A stretch of 64,000 bases of DNA. Origin: an uncultured Anaerolineae bacterium (GTDB lineage: Bacteria; Chloroflexota; Anaerolineae; Anaerolineales; Villigracilaceae). Location of the stretch: positions 1 to 64,000 of the forward strand of contig CAILYI010000081.1 in the NCBI GenBank assembly GCA_903838415.1. The letters run 5' to 3'. The notes below the pieces were generated by a model. That model did not search any database. It had not been told where the DNA came from and saw only the letters and a list, made by a program, of their open reading frames with translations. The position numbers and the translations under genes are program-made. Shown in pieces: positions 1 through 8,475 of this stretch (positions within the stretch are counted from its first letter, which is position 1; each line of letters starts with the position of its first letter).

Positions 1-8
1 CAACAGGG

Positions 9-38
9 TTATCCACAGAAAATGCGGAGTTATGCACA
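9..38 (+). promoter_or_regulatory. Two DnaA-box-like 9-mers
   Basis: TTATCCACA at 9-17 and TTATGCACA at 30-38 both match the bacterial DnaA-box consensus TTATNCACA exactly. They lie in the same orientation, 21 bases apart, or two helical turns. They sit at the left edge, so any larger cluster would be outside the window. The second overlaps the ATG at 32. They could be an outlying part of an origin, a DnaA-controlled promoter, or chance. Confidence 0.4.
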
Positions 39-1654
39 GGGTGGGTAAACAAGTAGACTTGGAAACAGGGAGGCTGGGTTTTCTGGTCTACTTGATTCCA
101 TGTCTACTGCTTCTCGCTTTTCTTTCCCTCGGCTTTCTCAGCGTCCGCAATCTCTCACTGACGGCGGACGAAGCCAAGCACTACCGTTATGGCGCGAACA
201 TCCTGACAGGGAATTCGACCCGTTTTGACGATAGCAAAATGCCCGTCACCGCGCTGAATGCGCTCCCCGCGCGCCTGGCCGGATTTTTGCCGGACGGCAC
301 CTTAAAAACCTGGCTGCAGAAATTGCTTGTTGCCCGCCTGGTGACGGTGCTTTTTTCGGCGCTGGTGGCGTTTGTGGTCTTTCATTGGGCGCGTCAATTG
401 TATGGCCTGGCTGCCGGGCTGGCCTCGCTGACGATTTACGTCTTCGATCCGAATATCCTGGCCCATTCGCAACTGGTGACGACTGACATTTACGCCGCCG
501 GGACCATTCTGTTGGCGGTTTATTGGTTATGGAAGTTTGCACGCGAACGGAGCTGGGCCAATGGCTTGCTGTGCGCGCTCTTTTTGGGCTTGAGCATGGT
601 TGCGAAATACACCTCCATTGTGGTCCTGCCGCTCTTTGCGCTGACAATTTTGATTTACGATTTGCAGGAAGCCCGGAAAATAGGCTGGTCAAAACTTCTG
701 ACGCGTTTGTTCGGCTATATTGCTCTGTCCGGACTGATTGCGTTGGTGGTGATCAACCTGGCTTTTCTGTTCAACCGGACTTTTACCGCTTTTGGCGCTT
801 ACCAGTTTCGATCGAATTTATTTCAGCAAGTGCAGAAAAATGTTCCGGCGCTGGCGAAGTTGCCGGTTCCAGTGCCTTATCCGTATCTCGAAGGCCTGGA
901 CTGGGTCTACATGCGCGAACAAACCGGTTTCGGTTATGGCCGGATTTATTTTCTCGGTCAATTGAGCGAGAGCAAGGGTTTCCCGGGCTACTATCTGGTC
1001 GCTTTTTTGCTCAAAGAGCCGCTCGCAACGCAGATGGTCATCATTTCGGCGCTGATTGCCTATTTTTTGCACAAAAAATACGCCCGCTTCCGGCAAAACG
1101 AACTATTTCTGTTCATTCCAGTCGCTTTTTTTGTGCTCTATTTCAACTTTTTTTATAATGCCCAAATCGGCATTCGCTATTATCTGGTAATTTTTCCTCT
1201 GCTATATGTTTTTGCCGGGAGTTTCTTTGAAGGTTGGGAGCGATTTACCAGGAAGCAGAAACTGGCGTCTTATGCCCTGTGCGGATATTTGCTGGTTTCG
1301 ACCTTATCCTATTACCCCAACTTCCTGACGTATTTCAACGAAATTGTTTGGGATCGCAAAACAGCGTATCAATATCTGGCCGATTCAAATCTCGATTGGG
1401 AGCAGGGAAAACTTTCCCTACGTGAGTACCTTTCTGAACATCCACAAACCGATTATGCTCCAACTGCCATCAAACCCGGTACAATCGTCGTTTCGGTCAA
1501 TGATCTGGTTGGCGTGACAGCCGCCCCGGCGCAATATCAATGGCTGCGAGAGAATTTCGAGCCGGACGAAACCATTGTCAATGAATATCTCGTTTATCAC
1601 ATTTCGCCGCAAGATTTTGCTGAAAAATGCGCGCTGAATAATTTCTGTAAATAA
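32..1654 (+). CDS. GT39-like (PMT/ArnT-type) membrane glycosyltransferase
   Basis: This polytopic protein of about 540 residues begins with a hydrophobic helix (about residues 15-38), followed by an acidic pair in the first external loop (TADEAKHYRYG). That arrangement is typical of GT-C enzymes that use a polyprenyl-phosphate sugar donor. Many further membrane helices follow, and the C-terminal 90 residues are soluble. It probably transfers a sugar to a surface glycan or lipid on the outer face of the membrane. The start is uncertain: the ATG at 32 lies inside a DnaA-box-like sequence and has no clear ribosome binding site, and in-frame GTG (41) and TTG (59) codons are alternatives. The next gene, a NeuB homologue, suggests a glycan locus. 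The donor and acceptor cannot be told from sequence. Confidence 0.75.
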   Translation: MHRVGKQVDLETGRLGFLVYLIPCLLLLAFLSLGFLSVRNLSLTADEAKHYRYGANILTGNSTRFDDSKMPVTALNALPARLAGFLPDGTLKTWLQKLLVARLVTVLFSALVAFVVFHWARQLYGLAAGLASLTIYVFDPNILAHSQLVTTDIYAAGTILLAVYWLWKFARERSWANGLLCALFLGLSMVAKYTSIVVLPLFALTILIYDLQEARKIGWSKLLTRLFGYIALSGLIALVVINLAFLFNRTFTAFGAYQFRSNLFQQVQKNVPALAKLPVPVPYPYLEGLDWVYMREQTGFGYGRIYFLGQLSESKGFPGYYLVAFLLKEPLATQMVIISALIAYFLHKKYARFRQNELFLFIPVAFFVLYFNFFYNAQIGIRYYLVIFPLLYVFAGSFFEGWERFTRKQKLASYALCGYLLVSTLSYYPNFLTYFNEIVWDRKTAYQYLADSNLDWEQGKLSLREYLSEHPQTDYAPTAIKPGTIVVSVNDLVGVTAAPAQYQWLRENFEPDETIVNEYLVYHISPQDFAEKCALNNFCK

Positions 1655-1671
1655 TCATCCACTAGGCAGGA

Positions 1672-1740
1672 GCGGTAGATCGGTAAATTGGCAGGCTTGT
1701 TGAACCAATTTTCACACTACCGTTTCCCAATTTACCAAAA
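1672..1740. repeat. Family A degenerate dyad repeat (TTGGTAAA / TTTACCAA words)
   Basis: The spacer holds G-rich words (GGTAGATCGGTAAATTGGCAGG) broken by a short centre and then C-rich complementary words (TTTCCCAATTTACC). Transcripts would form an imperfect hairpin. The same vocabulary recurs at 11516-11562, 11980-12088, 20504-20638 and 43037-43171. Confidence 0.6.
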
Positions 1741-1751
1741 CGGAGAAACCC

Positions 1752-2819
1752 ATGGAACTCAAAATCGGCAACCGTTTAATCGGCCCCAACCACCCGACCT
1801 ATTTCATCGCCGACATTGCCGCCAACCATGACGGCGATTTGGAGCGGGCAAAAATGCTGATTCGCCTGGCAAAAGAAGCCGGGGCGGATGCGGCCAAATT
1901 CCAGAACTTCAAAGCTCCGAAAATCGTTTCAGATTATGGATTTACCCATATGAATAGCCAGGTCAGCCATCAAGCCGCCTGGAAAAAATCTGTTTTTCAG
2001 GTTTACTCTGAAGCATCCGTACCGCTCGGCTGGACTCCCATTCTGGTGGAAGAATGTAACGAAGTCGGCATTGAATATTTCACTTCGCCCTACGACTTTG
2101 AGTCGATTGAAGCGGTTGATCCTTATCTGCCCGCTTATAAAATCGGTTCCGGTGAAATTGACTGGCTCGAATCGTTGGAATTAATGGCATCGAAGGGCAA
2201 GCCGGTCATTATCGCAACCGGCGCCTCGGATATTGGCGAAGTGCAACGCGCAGTCCATGCCATCCTGGCGATTAACAAGCAGCTGGTGTTGATGCAGTGC
2301 AACACCAATTACACCGCCAGCCCTGAAAATTATGACTATATCAACCTGAATGTGCTCAAAACTTACGCCGCCATGTTCCCTGACGTGGTGCTGGGCCTGT
2401 CCGACCACACGCATGGCAACGCGACCGTGCTGGGTGCGGTTACCCTTGGCGCGCGCGTCATTGAACGTCACTTCACCGATAGCAACGATCGCGAAGGTCC
2501 TGATCATAAATTTGCGATGAATCCAACTGCCTGGGCGCACATGGTCGAGGAAACCCGTCTGCTCGAACGGGCGCTTGGCACCGCGGATAAATTCATCGGC
2601 GGCAATGAGCAGGATACCCAGGTCGTTCAGCGCCGCTGCCTGCGCGCCGCGCGCGAGATCAAGGCCGGGGAAACCTTTACCCGTGAGATGATCGACGTCC
2701 TCCGCCCGGCCACGCCCGGCGCCATCAAGCCGGATCAAATCCCGAATGTCATCGGCACCAAAGCCCTGGCGGATATGCCGCTTGGCAAGGAACTGCGCTG
2801 GACGGATTTGGGTGCGTGA
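1752..2819 (+). CDS. neuB: Nonulosonic acid synthase, NeuB family with SAF domain
   Basis: This 355-residue protein has the full NeuB layout. A TIM barrel (about residues 1-285) is followed by a C-terminal SAF/antifreeze-like domain (about 295-355). NeuB enzymes condense phosphoenolpyruvate with an N-acetyl-hexosamine to give sialic, pseudaminic or legionaminic acid. Visible motifs are ADIAANHDGDL (residues 20-30), IGSGEIDWLE, GLSDHT and ERHFTDSNDREGPDH. The usual EIGxNH signature reads DIAANH here, so the acidic residue is conserved as Asp. The exact sugar product is therefore open. The ATG at 1752 follows CGGAGAAACCC, a usable ribosome binding site. A second, shorter NeuB homologue lies at 20657-21541, so two different nonulosonates may be made. 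Confidence 0.85.
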   Translation: MELKIGNRLIGPNHPTYFIADIAANHDGDLERAKMLIRLAKEAGADAAKFQNFKAPKIVSDYGFTHMNSQVSHQAAWKKSVFQVYSEASVPLGWTPILVEECNEVGIEYFTSPYDFESIEAVDPYLPAYKIGSGEIDWLESLELMASKGKPVIIATGASDIGEVQRAVHAILAINKQLVLMQCNTNYTASPENYDYINLNVLKTYAAMFPDVVLGLSDHTHGNATVLGAVTLGARVIERHFTDSNDREGPDHKFAMNPTAWAHMVEETRLLERALGTADKFIGGNEQDTQVVQRRCLRAAREIKAGETFTREMIDVLRPATPGAIKPDQIPNVIGTKALADMPLGKELRWTDLGA

Positions 2820-2996
2820 GTATTTTCTAAATACGAGTGCCGGAGACTATATGCCATGTTCGAACGAGCGCTGATACGACAGATTGATGTAGATAGAAGT
2901 CCGCAATCTGTCATTATTTGAATTTTAATAGCACGGCAGTTGGCAGATTTTGAACGCAAAGTAAAATTGTTCGATGGTTTTCCGGGAGAAACTATT

Positions 2997-4487
2997 ATGG
3001 GGCTGTATCAAATAAGTAAAAAAATCATTGTCTCCTTGTTTGAACCGGAACGCGAACAAGATTTCCGTTTTTTACCTTTTATTTGGTTAGGTGGTGTGTA
3101 TTTCTTGGGTATTTTTTTATGGGGATATTTCCTGGGTTGGCGATTGGTGCCATTTGATTATTCTGATTGGGTCAACATCAACCTGCCTCGTTTGGACGTG
3201 ATTCGTGATGCCCTTTATTATGGGCAGCTTCCATTACACTCGAAATATATTATTTCTTTACATGGTATTGACCGTTTTTTTGCTTTACCGGATGTTATAA
3301 CGACCCCGCAGATGGTTTTATTGCGCTTTGTCAGCCTTCAAACCTATATCTTATTTGATGTGTTCTTCTTTTTTTCCCTTGGTTTCGCTGGCCTTTTGTG
3401 GTTTCGTCGCCATTACAAATTATCGCTTATAGCTTTTTCCCTGTTGGTAGGACTATTTAGCTTTAACGGGCATATCCTTGTGCATTATGCCGTTGGACAT
3501 ATTACCTGGGCTGGATATTTCTTGTTTCCCGCTTTTTTCGCTTTGATGATAAAGTTCGTTGAAGAGCCTCCCGATTGGCGATGGGTAGCAAAGGTTTCAT
3601 TCCTGATGTTTTACATGGTATTAGCTGGCTCTGAGCACCACTTTCTGTGGCTGTTGATGTTTATGGGTGTTTTAAGTGTTGTCGAATTCAGGAAGTTCTT
3701 TTGGGGGTTCGCTGCAATGGTATTTTCTGGCCTGCTTAGCGCAGTACGCTTACTCCCCCCCGCATTTTCAACATCGAATTTTTATTCGATGGGGATGAAA
3801 GGCCCGCTTTCCTCTTATTCCAGTATTGATATACCGCTAAAAATGATGATAAGCTATAGCGCCCCAGGCCAAAATGCATACTTTCAATTGCCCTGGCTCT
3901 ATTGGGAATATACCTTGTTTATTGGATTGGCAGCGACTATCTTCCTTTTCAGCTTTGGGTTACTGCCCGGTTTATGGAACTTGTTCAAAGCAAATGCACT
4001 AAGTAGAACTTTTAGAAAATTTCTATTGCCCGGATTGTTTTTGTTTATCCTGTCCATAGGCAAAAATTATGAAATGTTGCGCGCAACAGGTATCACGATT
4101 TTTTATGGAGAGAGGGCCGTTTCGCGCATGATTATTGTGCCCTTTGTCTTGTTGATGATTTATGCAACTGTTAATTTGCAGCAATGGTTTAATACACATT
4201 CCAAGAAATTTTATATTCTCGTGGGCTTGAGCAGTGTGGTTATTTTTTATCAATTGGTTGATGACCTGATCGTTTGGCAAGTAAAAAATGCCAGGGAAGC
4301 TTTTGGAAAAGAGTTTATAGATGTGAACTATGATTTGGCTTTAAATTCCATCACTAATCATTCCGATCCAGTTTATTTTATGGCATTAGGCGTTGGCTTA
4401 GCAATTACGTTGGCGGTCAGCATATTTTTGATCTGGCAAGCGCAACGGAAAGCCCGACACAATCAAGCCTGCGCTGCTTTGAAATGA
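2997..4487 (+). CDS. Polytopic membrane protein, GT-C/YfhO-like, unusually AT-rich
   Basis: The function is not recognised with certainty. The protein has about 496 residues and roughly a dozen membrane helices, with short soluble loops such as a DYSDWVNINLPRLD stretch in the first external loop. That layout resembles YfhO-like or GT-C sugar transferases. I chose ATG 2997 because GGGAGA lies seven bases upstream; a TTG at 2940 in the same frame has no ribosome binding site. The base composition stands out. Long runs of A/T and A/T-ending codons contrast with the GC-rich genes on both sides, which suggests recent acquisition. Its stop overlaps the start of the next glycosyltransferase by four bases (ATGA), so the two are translationally coupled. 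Confidence 0.6.
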   Translation: MGLYQISKKIIVSLFEPEREQDFRFLPFIWLGGVYFLGIFLWGYFLGWRLVPFDYSDWVNINLPRLDVIRDALYYGQLPLHSKYIISLHGIDRFFALPDVITTPQMVLLRFVSLQTYILFDVFFFFSLGFAGLLWFRRHYKLSLIAFSLLVGLFSFNGHILVHYAVGHITWAGYFLFPAFFALMIKFVEEPPDWRWVAKVSFLMFYMVLAGSEHHFLWLLMFMGVLSVVEFRKFFWGFAAMVFSGLLSAVRLLPPAFSTSNFYSMGMKGPLSSYSSIDIPLKMMISYSAPGQNAYFQLPWLYWEYTLFIGLAATIFLFSFGLLPGLWNLFKANALSRTFRKFLLPGLFLFILSIGKNYEMLRATGITIFYGERAVSRMIIVPFVLLMIYATVNLQQWFNTHSKKFYILVGLSSVVIFYQLVDDLIVWQVKNAREAFGKEFIDVNYDLALNSITNHSDPVYFMALGVGLAITLAVSIFLIWQAQRKARHNQACAALK

Positions 4488-5575
4488 AAATCATCTACTT
4501 CTCCCTCGATTACACCCCTCACGACCACCGCTTTCTTTCGGCGCTCTCCGAAAGTGAACACCAGGTCTATTACGTGCGTCTGCAGCGCGGACCACGCCAG
4601 ACCGAAGATCGACCTGTTCCCGCCAATATCGAACAGGTTTTGTGGGAGGGTGGCAGCGATATTTTCCGCTGGCGGGATTTGCCGAAATATGTTCTGGGAT
4701 TGCGCCGCATCATTCGGCGTGTTAAACCCGATCTCATCCACGCCGGGCCGATTCAGACCTGCGCTTTGATCGCCGTCCTGAGCGGATTCCGCCCGATTCT
4801 GACCATGTCGTGGGGGTTCGACTTGATGAAGGACATTTATCGCGGCGGATGGTGGCGTTTTGCCACCCGATATACGCTTAAATGGAGTAGCTACTTCACC
4901 AGCGATGCCCACGTCACCCGCGATAAAGCCGTTGAATACGGGATGAATCCCGCGAAAACGGTGGTTTTCCCTTGGGGTGTTGACCTAAACAATTTTCGAC
5001 CACAGACTACAGACGATAGGCCATCGACGGGTTTTACCCTTTTTTGCAATCGTTCCTGGGAACTGAATTACGGCGTGGATGTCTTAGCCAGGGCATTTGT
5101 CAAAGTCGCGCAACAAAGGCCGGAGGTGAGTCTGCTTTTGCTGTCGGGCGGCTCCCAGGGCCCGTTCATCCGTCAAATTTTGTCGACCGGCGGCGTGCTA
5201 GATCAGGTCACCTTCGCCGGGCAGATTAGCTACGCCGACTTGCCGCGCTTCTACCAGATGGCCGACCTGTATCTTTCGGCCTCGCACGTGGACGGGTCAT
5301 CCGTTTCGTTGATGGAGGCGCTGGCCTGCGGGCTGCCGTGTCTCGTCTCTGATATTCCTGCCAACCGCGAGTGGGTGCGCGAAGGTGAGAACGGCTGGCT
5401 TTTCAAGGATGGTGACTACGACGAGCTGGCCGCTAAAATCATTCAGGCGCTTGAGTTGCGCGAGAAATTGCCCGAAATCGGCCAGCGCGCGCGCGTCACT
5501 GCCGAGCAAAAAGCCGATTGGCCGAAGAACGTCAAAACGTTGTTGGAAACCTACGAAAAATGCCAACAACTGTAG
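4484..5575 (+). CDS. GT4-family glycosyltransferase
   Basis: This 363-residue GT-B glycosyltransferase has an N-terminal acceptor half containing HDHRFLSALSESEH. Its C-terminal nucleotide-sugar half includes SHVDGSSVSLMEALACGLP, the characteristic GT4 E-x7-E region, and then ENGWLFKDGD. It should add a sugar to a lipid-linked glycan at the inner face of the membrane. Its start is coupled to the preceding membrane protein through ATGA, and its last codons overlap the next gene. Two places in the protein (PRQTEDRPVP near residue 42 and PQTTDDRPSTG near residue 175) are encoded by similar CAGAC/GATAG words. They look like short repeat insertions in surface loops. Confidence 0.85.
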   Translation: MKIIYFSLDYTPHDHRFLSALSESEHQVYYVRLQRGPRQTEDRPVPANIEQVLWEGGSDIFRWRDLPKYVLGLRRIIRRVKPDLIHAGPIQTCALIAVLSGFRPILTMSWGFDLMKDIYRGGWWRFATRYTLKWSSYFTSDAHVTRDKAVEYGMNPAKTVVFPWGVDLNNFRPQTTDDRPSTGFTLFCNRSWELNYGVDVLARAFVKVAQQRPEVSLLLLSGGSQGPFIRQILSTGGVLDQVTFAGQISYADLPRFYQMADLYLSASHVDGSSVSLMEALACGLPCLVSDIPANREWVREGENGWLFKDGDYDELAAKIIQALELREKLPEIGQRARVTAEQKADWPKNVKTLLETYEKCQQL

Positions 5576-6372
5576 CCTTCATTCAAGGACGGATGAGTTC
5601 CTCGCGCCTGCCCGGCAAAATTTTGCTGGATATTGCCGGAAAGCCGATGATTCAGCGTGTGATCGAGCGCACTCGGCGCGCCCGGACTCTGGACGCCGTG
5701 GTTGTGGCGACGACCACTGACCCGTCCGACGACCCCGCCACCGCTTTCGCCGCTTCGATCGGCATTCCCTGCACCCGCGGCTCGCTCCACGACGTGCTCG
5801 ACCGCTATTATCAGGCCGCCAAGGCGCATCAGGCTGAGATCGTCGTCCGCATCACTGCCGATTGCCCGGTCATTGACCCGGCGGTTATCGACCAAACCGT
5901 TGCGCTGATCACTTCTGCTGATTTTGCCTGCAACCGTCTGCCGCCGCCCTTTGGCCGCACCTTCCCGATCGGGCTGGATGTGGAAGTTTGCACGTTTGCG
6001 GCGCTGGAACGCGCCTGGCGCGAATCGACCGAGACTTTCCACCGCGAGCACGTCCTGCCGTACCTTTACGAAGGAACCACTCTGTCAGTGGATACCGCGG
6101 AAGTGGCGCGCGGCCTCTCCCCGCGCGGATTCCGCATCGCCCAGCTGCATCATCATCCCGATTACGGCTCCCTGCGCTGGACGGTGGATACGCCCGAAGA
6201 CCTGGTCTTCATCCGCGAGATTTTTGCCCGGCTGCCGGATCAATCTCAATTTACATGGTACGATGTGCTCCAAATCGCCCAGAAAAACCCCGAACTGGCT
6301 GAAATCAACGCCGGGATCCGCCACAAAACCATGACCGATGTGGATGAGAGATCAAAAAATCACAAGTCATAG
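5560..6372 (+). CDS. spsF: SpsF-type cytidylyltransferase
   Basis: This protein of about 270 residues belongs to the nucleotidyltransferases typified by SpsF (spore coat polysaccharide protein F, COG1861), related to CMP-KDO and CMP-sialate synthetases. Near its N-terminus it has the activating loop IQGRMSSSRLPGKIL, followed by ITADCPVIDP, the metal-binding Asp region. The ATG at 5560 gives the standard N-terminus (MPTTVAFIQGRMSS) and overlaps the end of the GT4 gene by 16 bases. It probably activates a sugar acid with CTP for the glycan made by this locus. The last codons run into a small dyad repeat at 6363-6405. Confidence 0.8.
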   Translation: MPTTVAFIQGRMSSSRLPGKILLDIAGKPMIQRVIERTRRARTLDAVVVATTTDPSDDPATAFAASIGIPCTRGSLHDVLDRYYQAAKAHQAEIVVRITADCPVIDPAVIDQTVALITSADFACNRLPPPFGRTFPIGLDVEVCTFAALERAWRESTETFHREHVLPYLYEGTTLSVDTAEVARGLSPRGFRIAQLHHHPDYGSLRWTVDTPEDLVFIREIFARLPDQSQFTWYDVLQIAQKNPELAEINAGIRHKTMTDVDERSKNHKS

Positions 6373-6405
6373 GTCGTTTTGACCTTTGACTTATGACCTG
6401 TATCC
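6363..6405. repeat. Family H dyad repeat (AGTCATAGGTC / GACCTATGACT words)
   Basis: AAGTCATAGGTC at 6363-6374 is followed after GTTTT by GACCTTTGACTTATGACC and then TATCCTATGACC. The two sides are imperfect inverted copies built from a short word. The repeat covers the stop codon of spsF and runs to the ATG at 6407 of the next gene. Confidence 0.5.
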
Positions 6406-6406
6406 T

Positions 6407-7300
6407 ATGACCCTGATAACTATTTTCTCCGCTCCCAAGCCGTTCACCAACCCGCACATTGCCATCATCCAGCGCAATGCCATCGTCTCTTGGACGAAAT
6501 TGCCGGATGTGACGGTGATTCTGCTCGGTGATGAGCCCGGATTGGCTGAAATCTCCGCCGAGTTGGGCGTGACGCACCTGCGCGAGATTCCGCGCAGCCC
6601 GAGCGGCGCGCCGCTGATGGATGCCATGTTCCGTTTGGCGTGCGAGGCCAGCCCGACGCCGCTCTATGCCATTGTCAACGCCGATGTCATTTTGCTGGAT
6701 GACTTTGTCGAAACGGCGAAAAAGGTGGCGGAGCAGAGAGAAAAATTCGTTTTAATGGGACAACGCTGGGATCTGGATCAATCCGATTTATTGGATTTGT
6801 CCGCCGGCTGGCAATCCCGTTTACGAGAGAGAGTACATGCTTCCGGCAGCCTCCATCGCCCCGCTGGCAGCGACTACTTCCTGTTTCCCAATTCCTGCTT
6901 TACCAGCATCCCGGAATTTACCATTGGCCGTGCCGGGTGGGACAACTGGATGATTTACCACGCCCGCAAGAGCGGTTTTCCCGCCATCGACGCCACTGCT
7001 GACGTGATGGTCATTCACCAGAACCATGATTATTCCCACCTGCCGGGCGGTCAGCCGCACTATAAGCATCCCGAAACGGATGAGAACATCCGCCTGGCGG
7101 GGGGCCGCGCTGTGACGCGCTTCACCCTGCTGGACACCGACCGGCGCCTGGTGAATGGGGAAATTTTGCCGCAAACGTTGGAACGCGCCCGGCTGTGGCG
7201 CAAAATCGAGTCCTGGCCGCTGTTGGTTTTGAATTCCGCGCGCCTGTCGAATGCGTTGTGGCGGTTTGGGAAATTATTTCGAAAAGGAAACCATGCGTAA
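6407..7300 (+). CDS. GT-A-type glycosyltransferase-like protein
   Basis: This protein of about 297 residues starts with MTLITIFSAPKPF and contains PLYAIVNADVIL, an NAD-V pattern like the DxD metal site of GT-A enzymes. Later it has GWDNWMIYHARKSGFPAIDAT and HQNHDYSHLPGG, conserved-looking catalytic-type residues. I cannot name the family with certainty; it resembles uncharacterised glycosyltransferases of polysaccharide loci. ATG 6407 is preferred over an in-frame TTG at 6386 because it gives the expected beta-strand start. The stop at 7298-7300 overlaps the next gene's start region, so it lies in the same transcription unit as the flanking glycosyltransferases. Confidence 0.65.
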   Translation: MTLITIFSAPKPFTNPHIAIIQRNAIVSWTKLPDVTVILLGDEPGLAEISAELGVTHLREIPRSPSGAPLMDAMFRLACEASPTPLYAIVNADVILLDDFVETAKKVAEQREKFVLMGQRWDLDQSDLLDLSAGWQSRLRERVHASGSLHRPAGSDYFLFPNSCFTSIPEFTIGRAGWDNWMIYHARKSGFPAIDATADVMVIHQNHDYSHLPGGQPHYKHPETDENIRLAGGRAVTRFTLLDTDRRLVNGEILPQTLERARLWRKIESWPLLVLNSARLSNALWRFGKLFRKGNHA

Positions 7301-8243
7301 AGGCCAAAACCCCGCCAAGTTCGTCAAAGAAGTTGCCAGGCCCCAGCGGATCACCGTTGCGGTGCTGAATTACATCCCCTTTTTGAGCGGATTCTACGCC
7401 GAGGCGCTGGATGTGCTCAAAGTTTCGCTCGAATCGATGCGCAATGAGCCGGGTCTGCCCTTCGATTTGATGGTGTTTGATAACGGGAGCTGCCCTGAAG
7501 TGCGGGATTATCTCGTCAGCGAAAAGGAAGCGGGACGCGTCCAGTACCTGATCCTTTCAGAGAAAAATATGGGCAAAGGTGGCGCGTGGAATATCATCCT
7601 GGCGGGCGCGCCGGGTGAGATCGTGGCTTATTCTGACAGCGATATTCTCTATTCTCCCGGTTGGCTCGCGCTCTCGGTGGAACTGCTCGAAACCTTCCCC
7701 AGGGTCGGCATGGTGACGGCGCGGTCTTTCCGAACCAACCCGGAGTATCACACATCCACCCGTGAGTGGGCGGCGGAAAATGCCGCGCTCGAAGAAGGCC
7801 AGTTCATTCCCTGGGAGACGTTCTGGGAGTTTAACCGCTCGCTCGGGCAGGAAGAAGCTGAAAATCGGAATATCTATTCAGAGACGAAGGATTGGCAGAT
7901 CATCTATCAGGGCAAAAAAGCCATGATTGGCGCCTCGCACTGGCAGTTTGTATCCTACAAATCCACGCTGGCGCAGTTTTTACCTTTCGACATGGATAAG
8001 CCGATGGGCCAGGTCAAACAGCTCGACCAGCGCATGAATGCGGCGGGCTACCTGCGCCTGATGGTCACCGATCCGCTGGTGATGAATCTCTCGAACACGA
8101 CGGATTATGTGAAGGGTGTCTACGCTGCCAAACAGTCCGCGCCGAAACGCGCCGGGCTGATTAAGCGGCTCGTACAATTTGGGCTGGTCAAAAAGACGCT
8201 GCTGGCCGTTTATGACCAGATTTTCAAGTGGTATTATTCGTAG
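7293..8243 (+). CDS. GT2-family glycosyltransferase
   Basis: This protein of 316 residues has the GT2 order. A nucleotide-binding strand (TVAVLNYIPFL) comes first, then VFDNGSCPEVRDYL, then the metal-binding AYSDSDILY, and then GWLALSVELLETFPRVGMV. ATG 7293 has AAGGA five bases upstream and overlaps the previous stop codon. A longer in-frame start at 7251 would add an unrelated tail. It probably adds one residue to the surface polymer. The donor sugar cannot be deduced. Confidence 0.8.
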   Translation: MRKGQNPAKFVKEVARPQRITVAVLNYIPFLSGFYAEALDVLKVSLESMRNEPGLPFDLMVFDNGSCPEVRDYLVSEKEAGRVQYLILSEKNMGKGGAWNIILAGAPGEIVAYSDSDILYSPGWLALSVELLETFPRVGMVTARSFRTNPEYHTSTREWAAENAALEEGQFIPWETFWEFNRSLGQEEAENRNIYSETKDWQIIYQGKKAMIGASHWQFVSYKSTLAQFLPFDMDKPMGQVKQLDQRMNAAGYLRLMVTDPLVMNLSNTTDYVKGVYAAKQSAPKRAGLIKRLVQFGLVKKTLLAVYDQIFKWYYS

Positions 8244-8244
8244 C

Positions 8245-8441
8245 AGTCCAGCGGACTTCGTTTCTTAGCCCGGACGTTTCACGTCCGGGCGGCGCCGAAA
8301 GGCGAAACCGCCCAAATAACGGTCTCATTCCCGGCCCAGGAGCGCACCAACCCACAGAGAATGCCCGTTAAGCGGGAAATTTCCACCCGTTTCATCGCCC
8401 GGATGTAAACATCCGGGCTAAAATACAAAGCCCAGCGGACT
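8245..8441. repeat. Family D palindromic intergenic repeats (REP-like)
   Basis: The 232-base spacer before the gene at 8476 holds several hairpins and no convincing gene. AGTCC-AGC-GGACT lies at 8245-8257. A 10-bp stem GCCCGGACGT/ACGTCCGGGC lies at 8268-8290, and a 9-bp stem GCCCGGATG/CATCCGGGC at 8397-8418. The word CCAGCGGACT recurs at 8432-8441. The variation between the two CCGGA stems is compensatory (ACGT against ATGT with matching complements), as expected if the RNA or DNA hairpin is what is kept. Confidence 0.6.
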
Positions 8442-8475
8442 GCGCCCCTCAGCCCGATCTCATAAAAGGTTTTCA

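Noticed and set aside
8245-8441. CRISPR array
   Set aside because: Repeats are few, unequal and palindromic, spacers are not uniform, and no cas gene is present.
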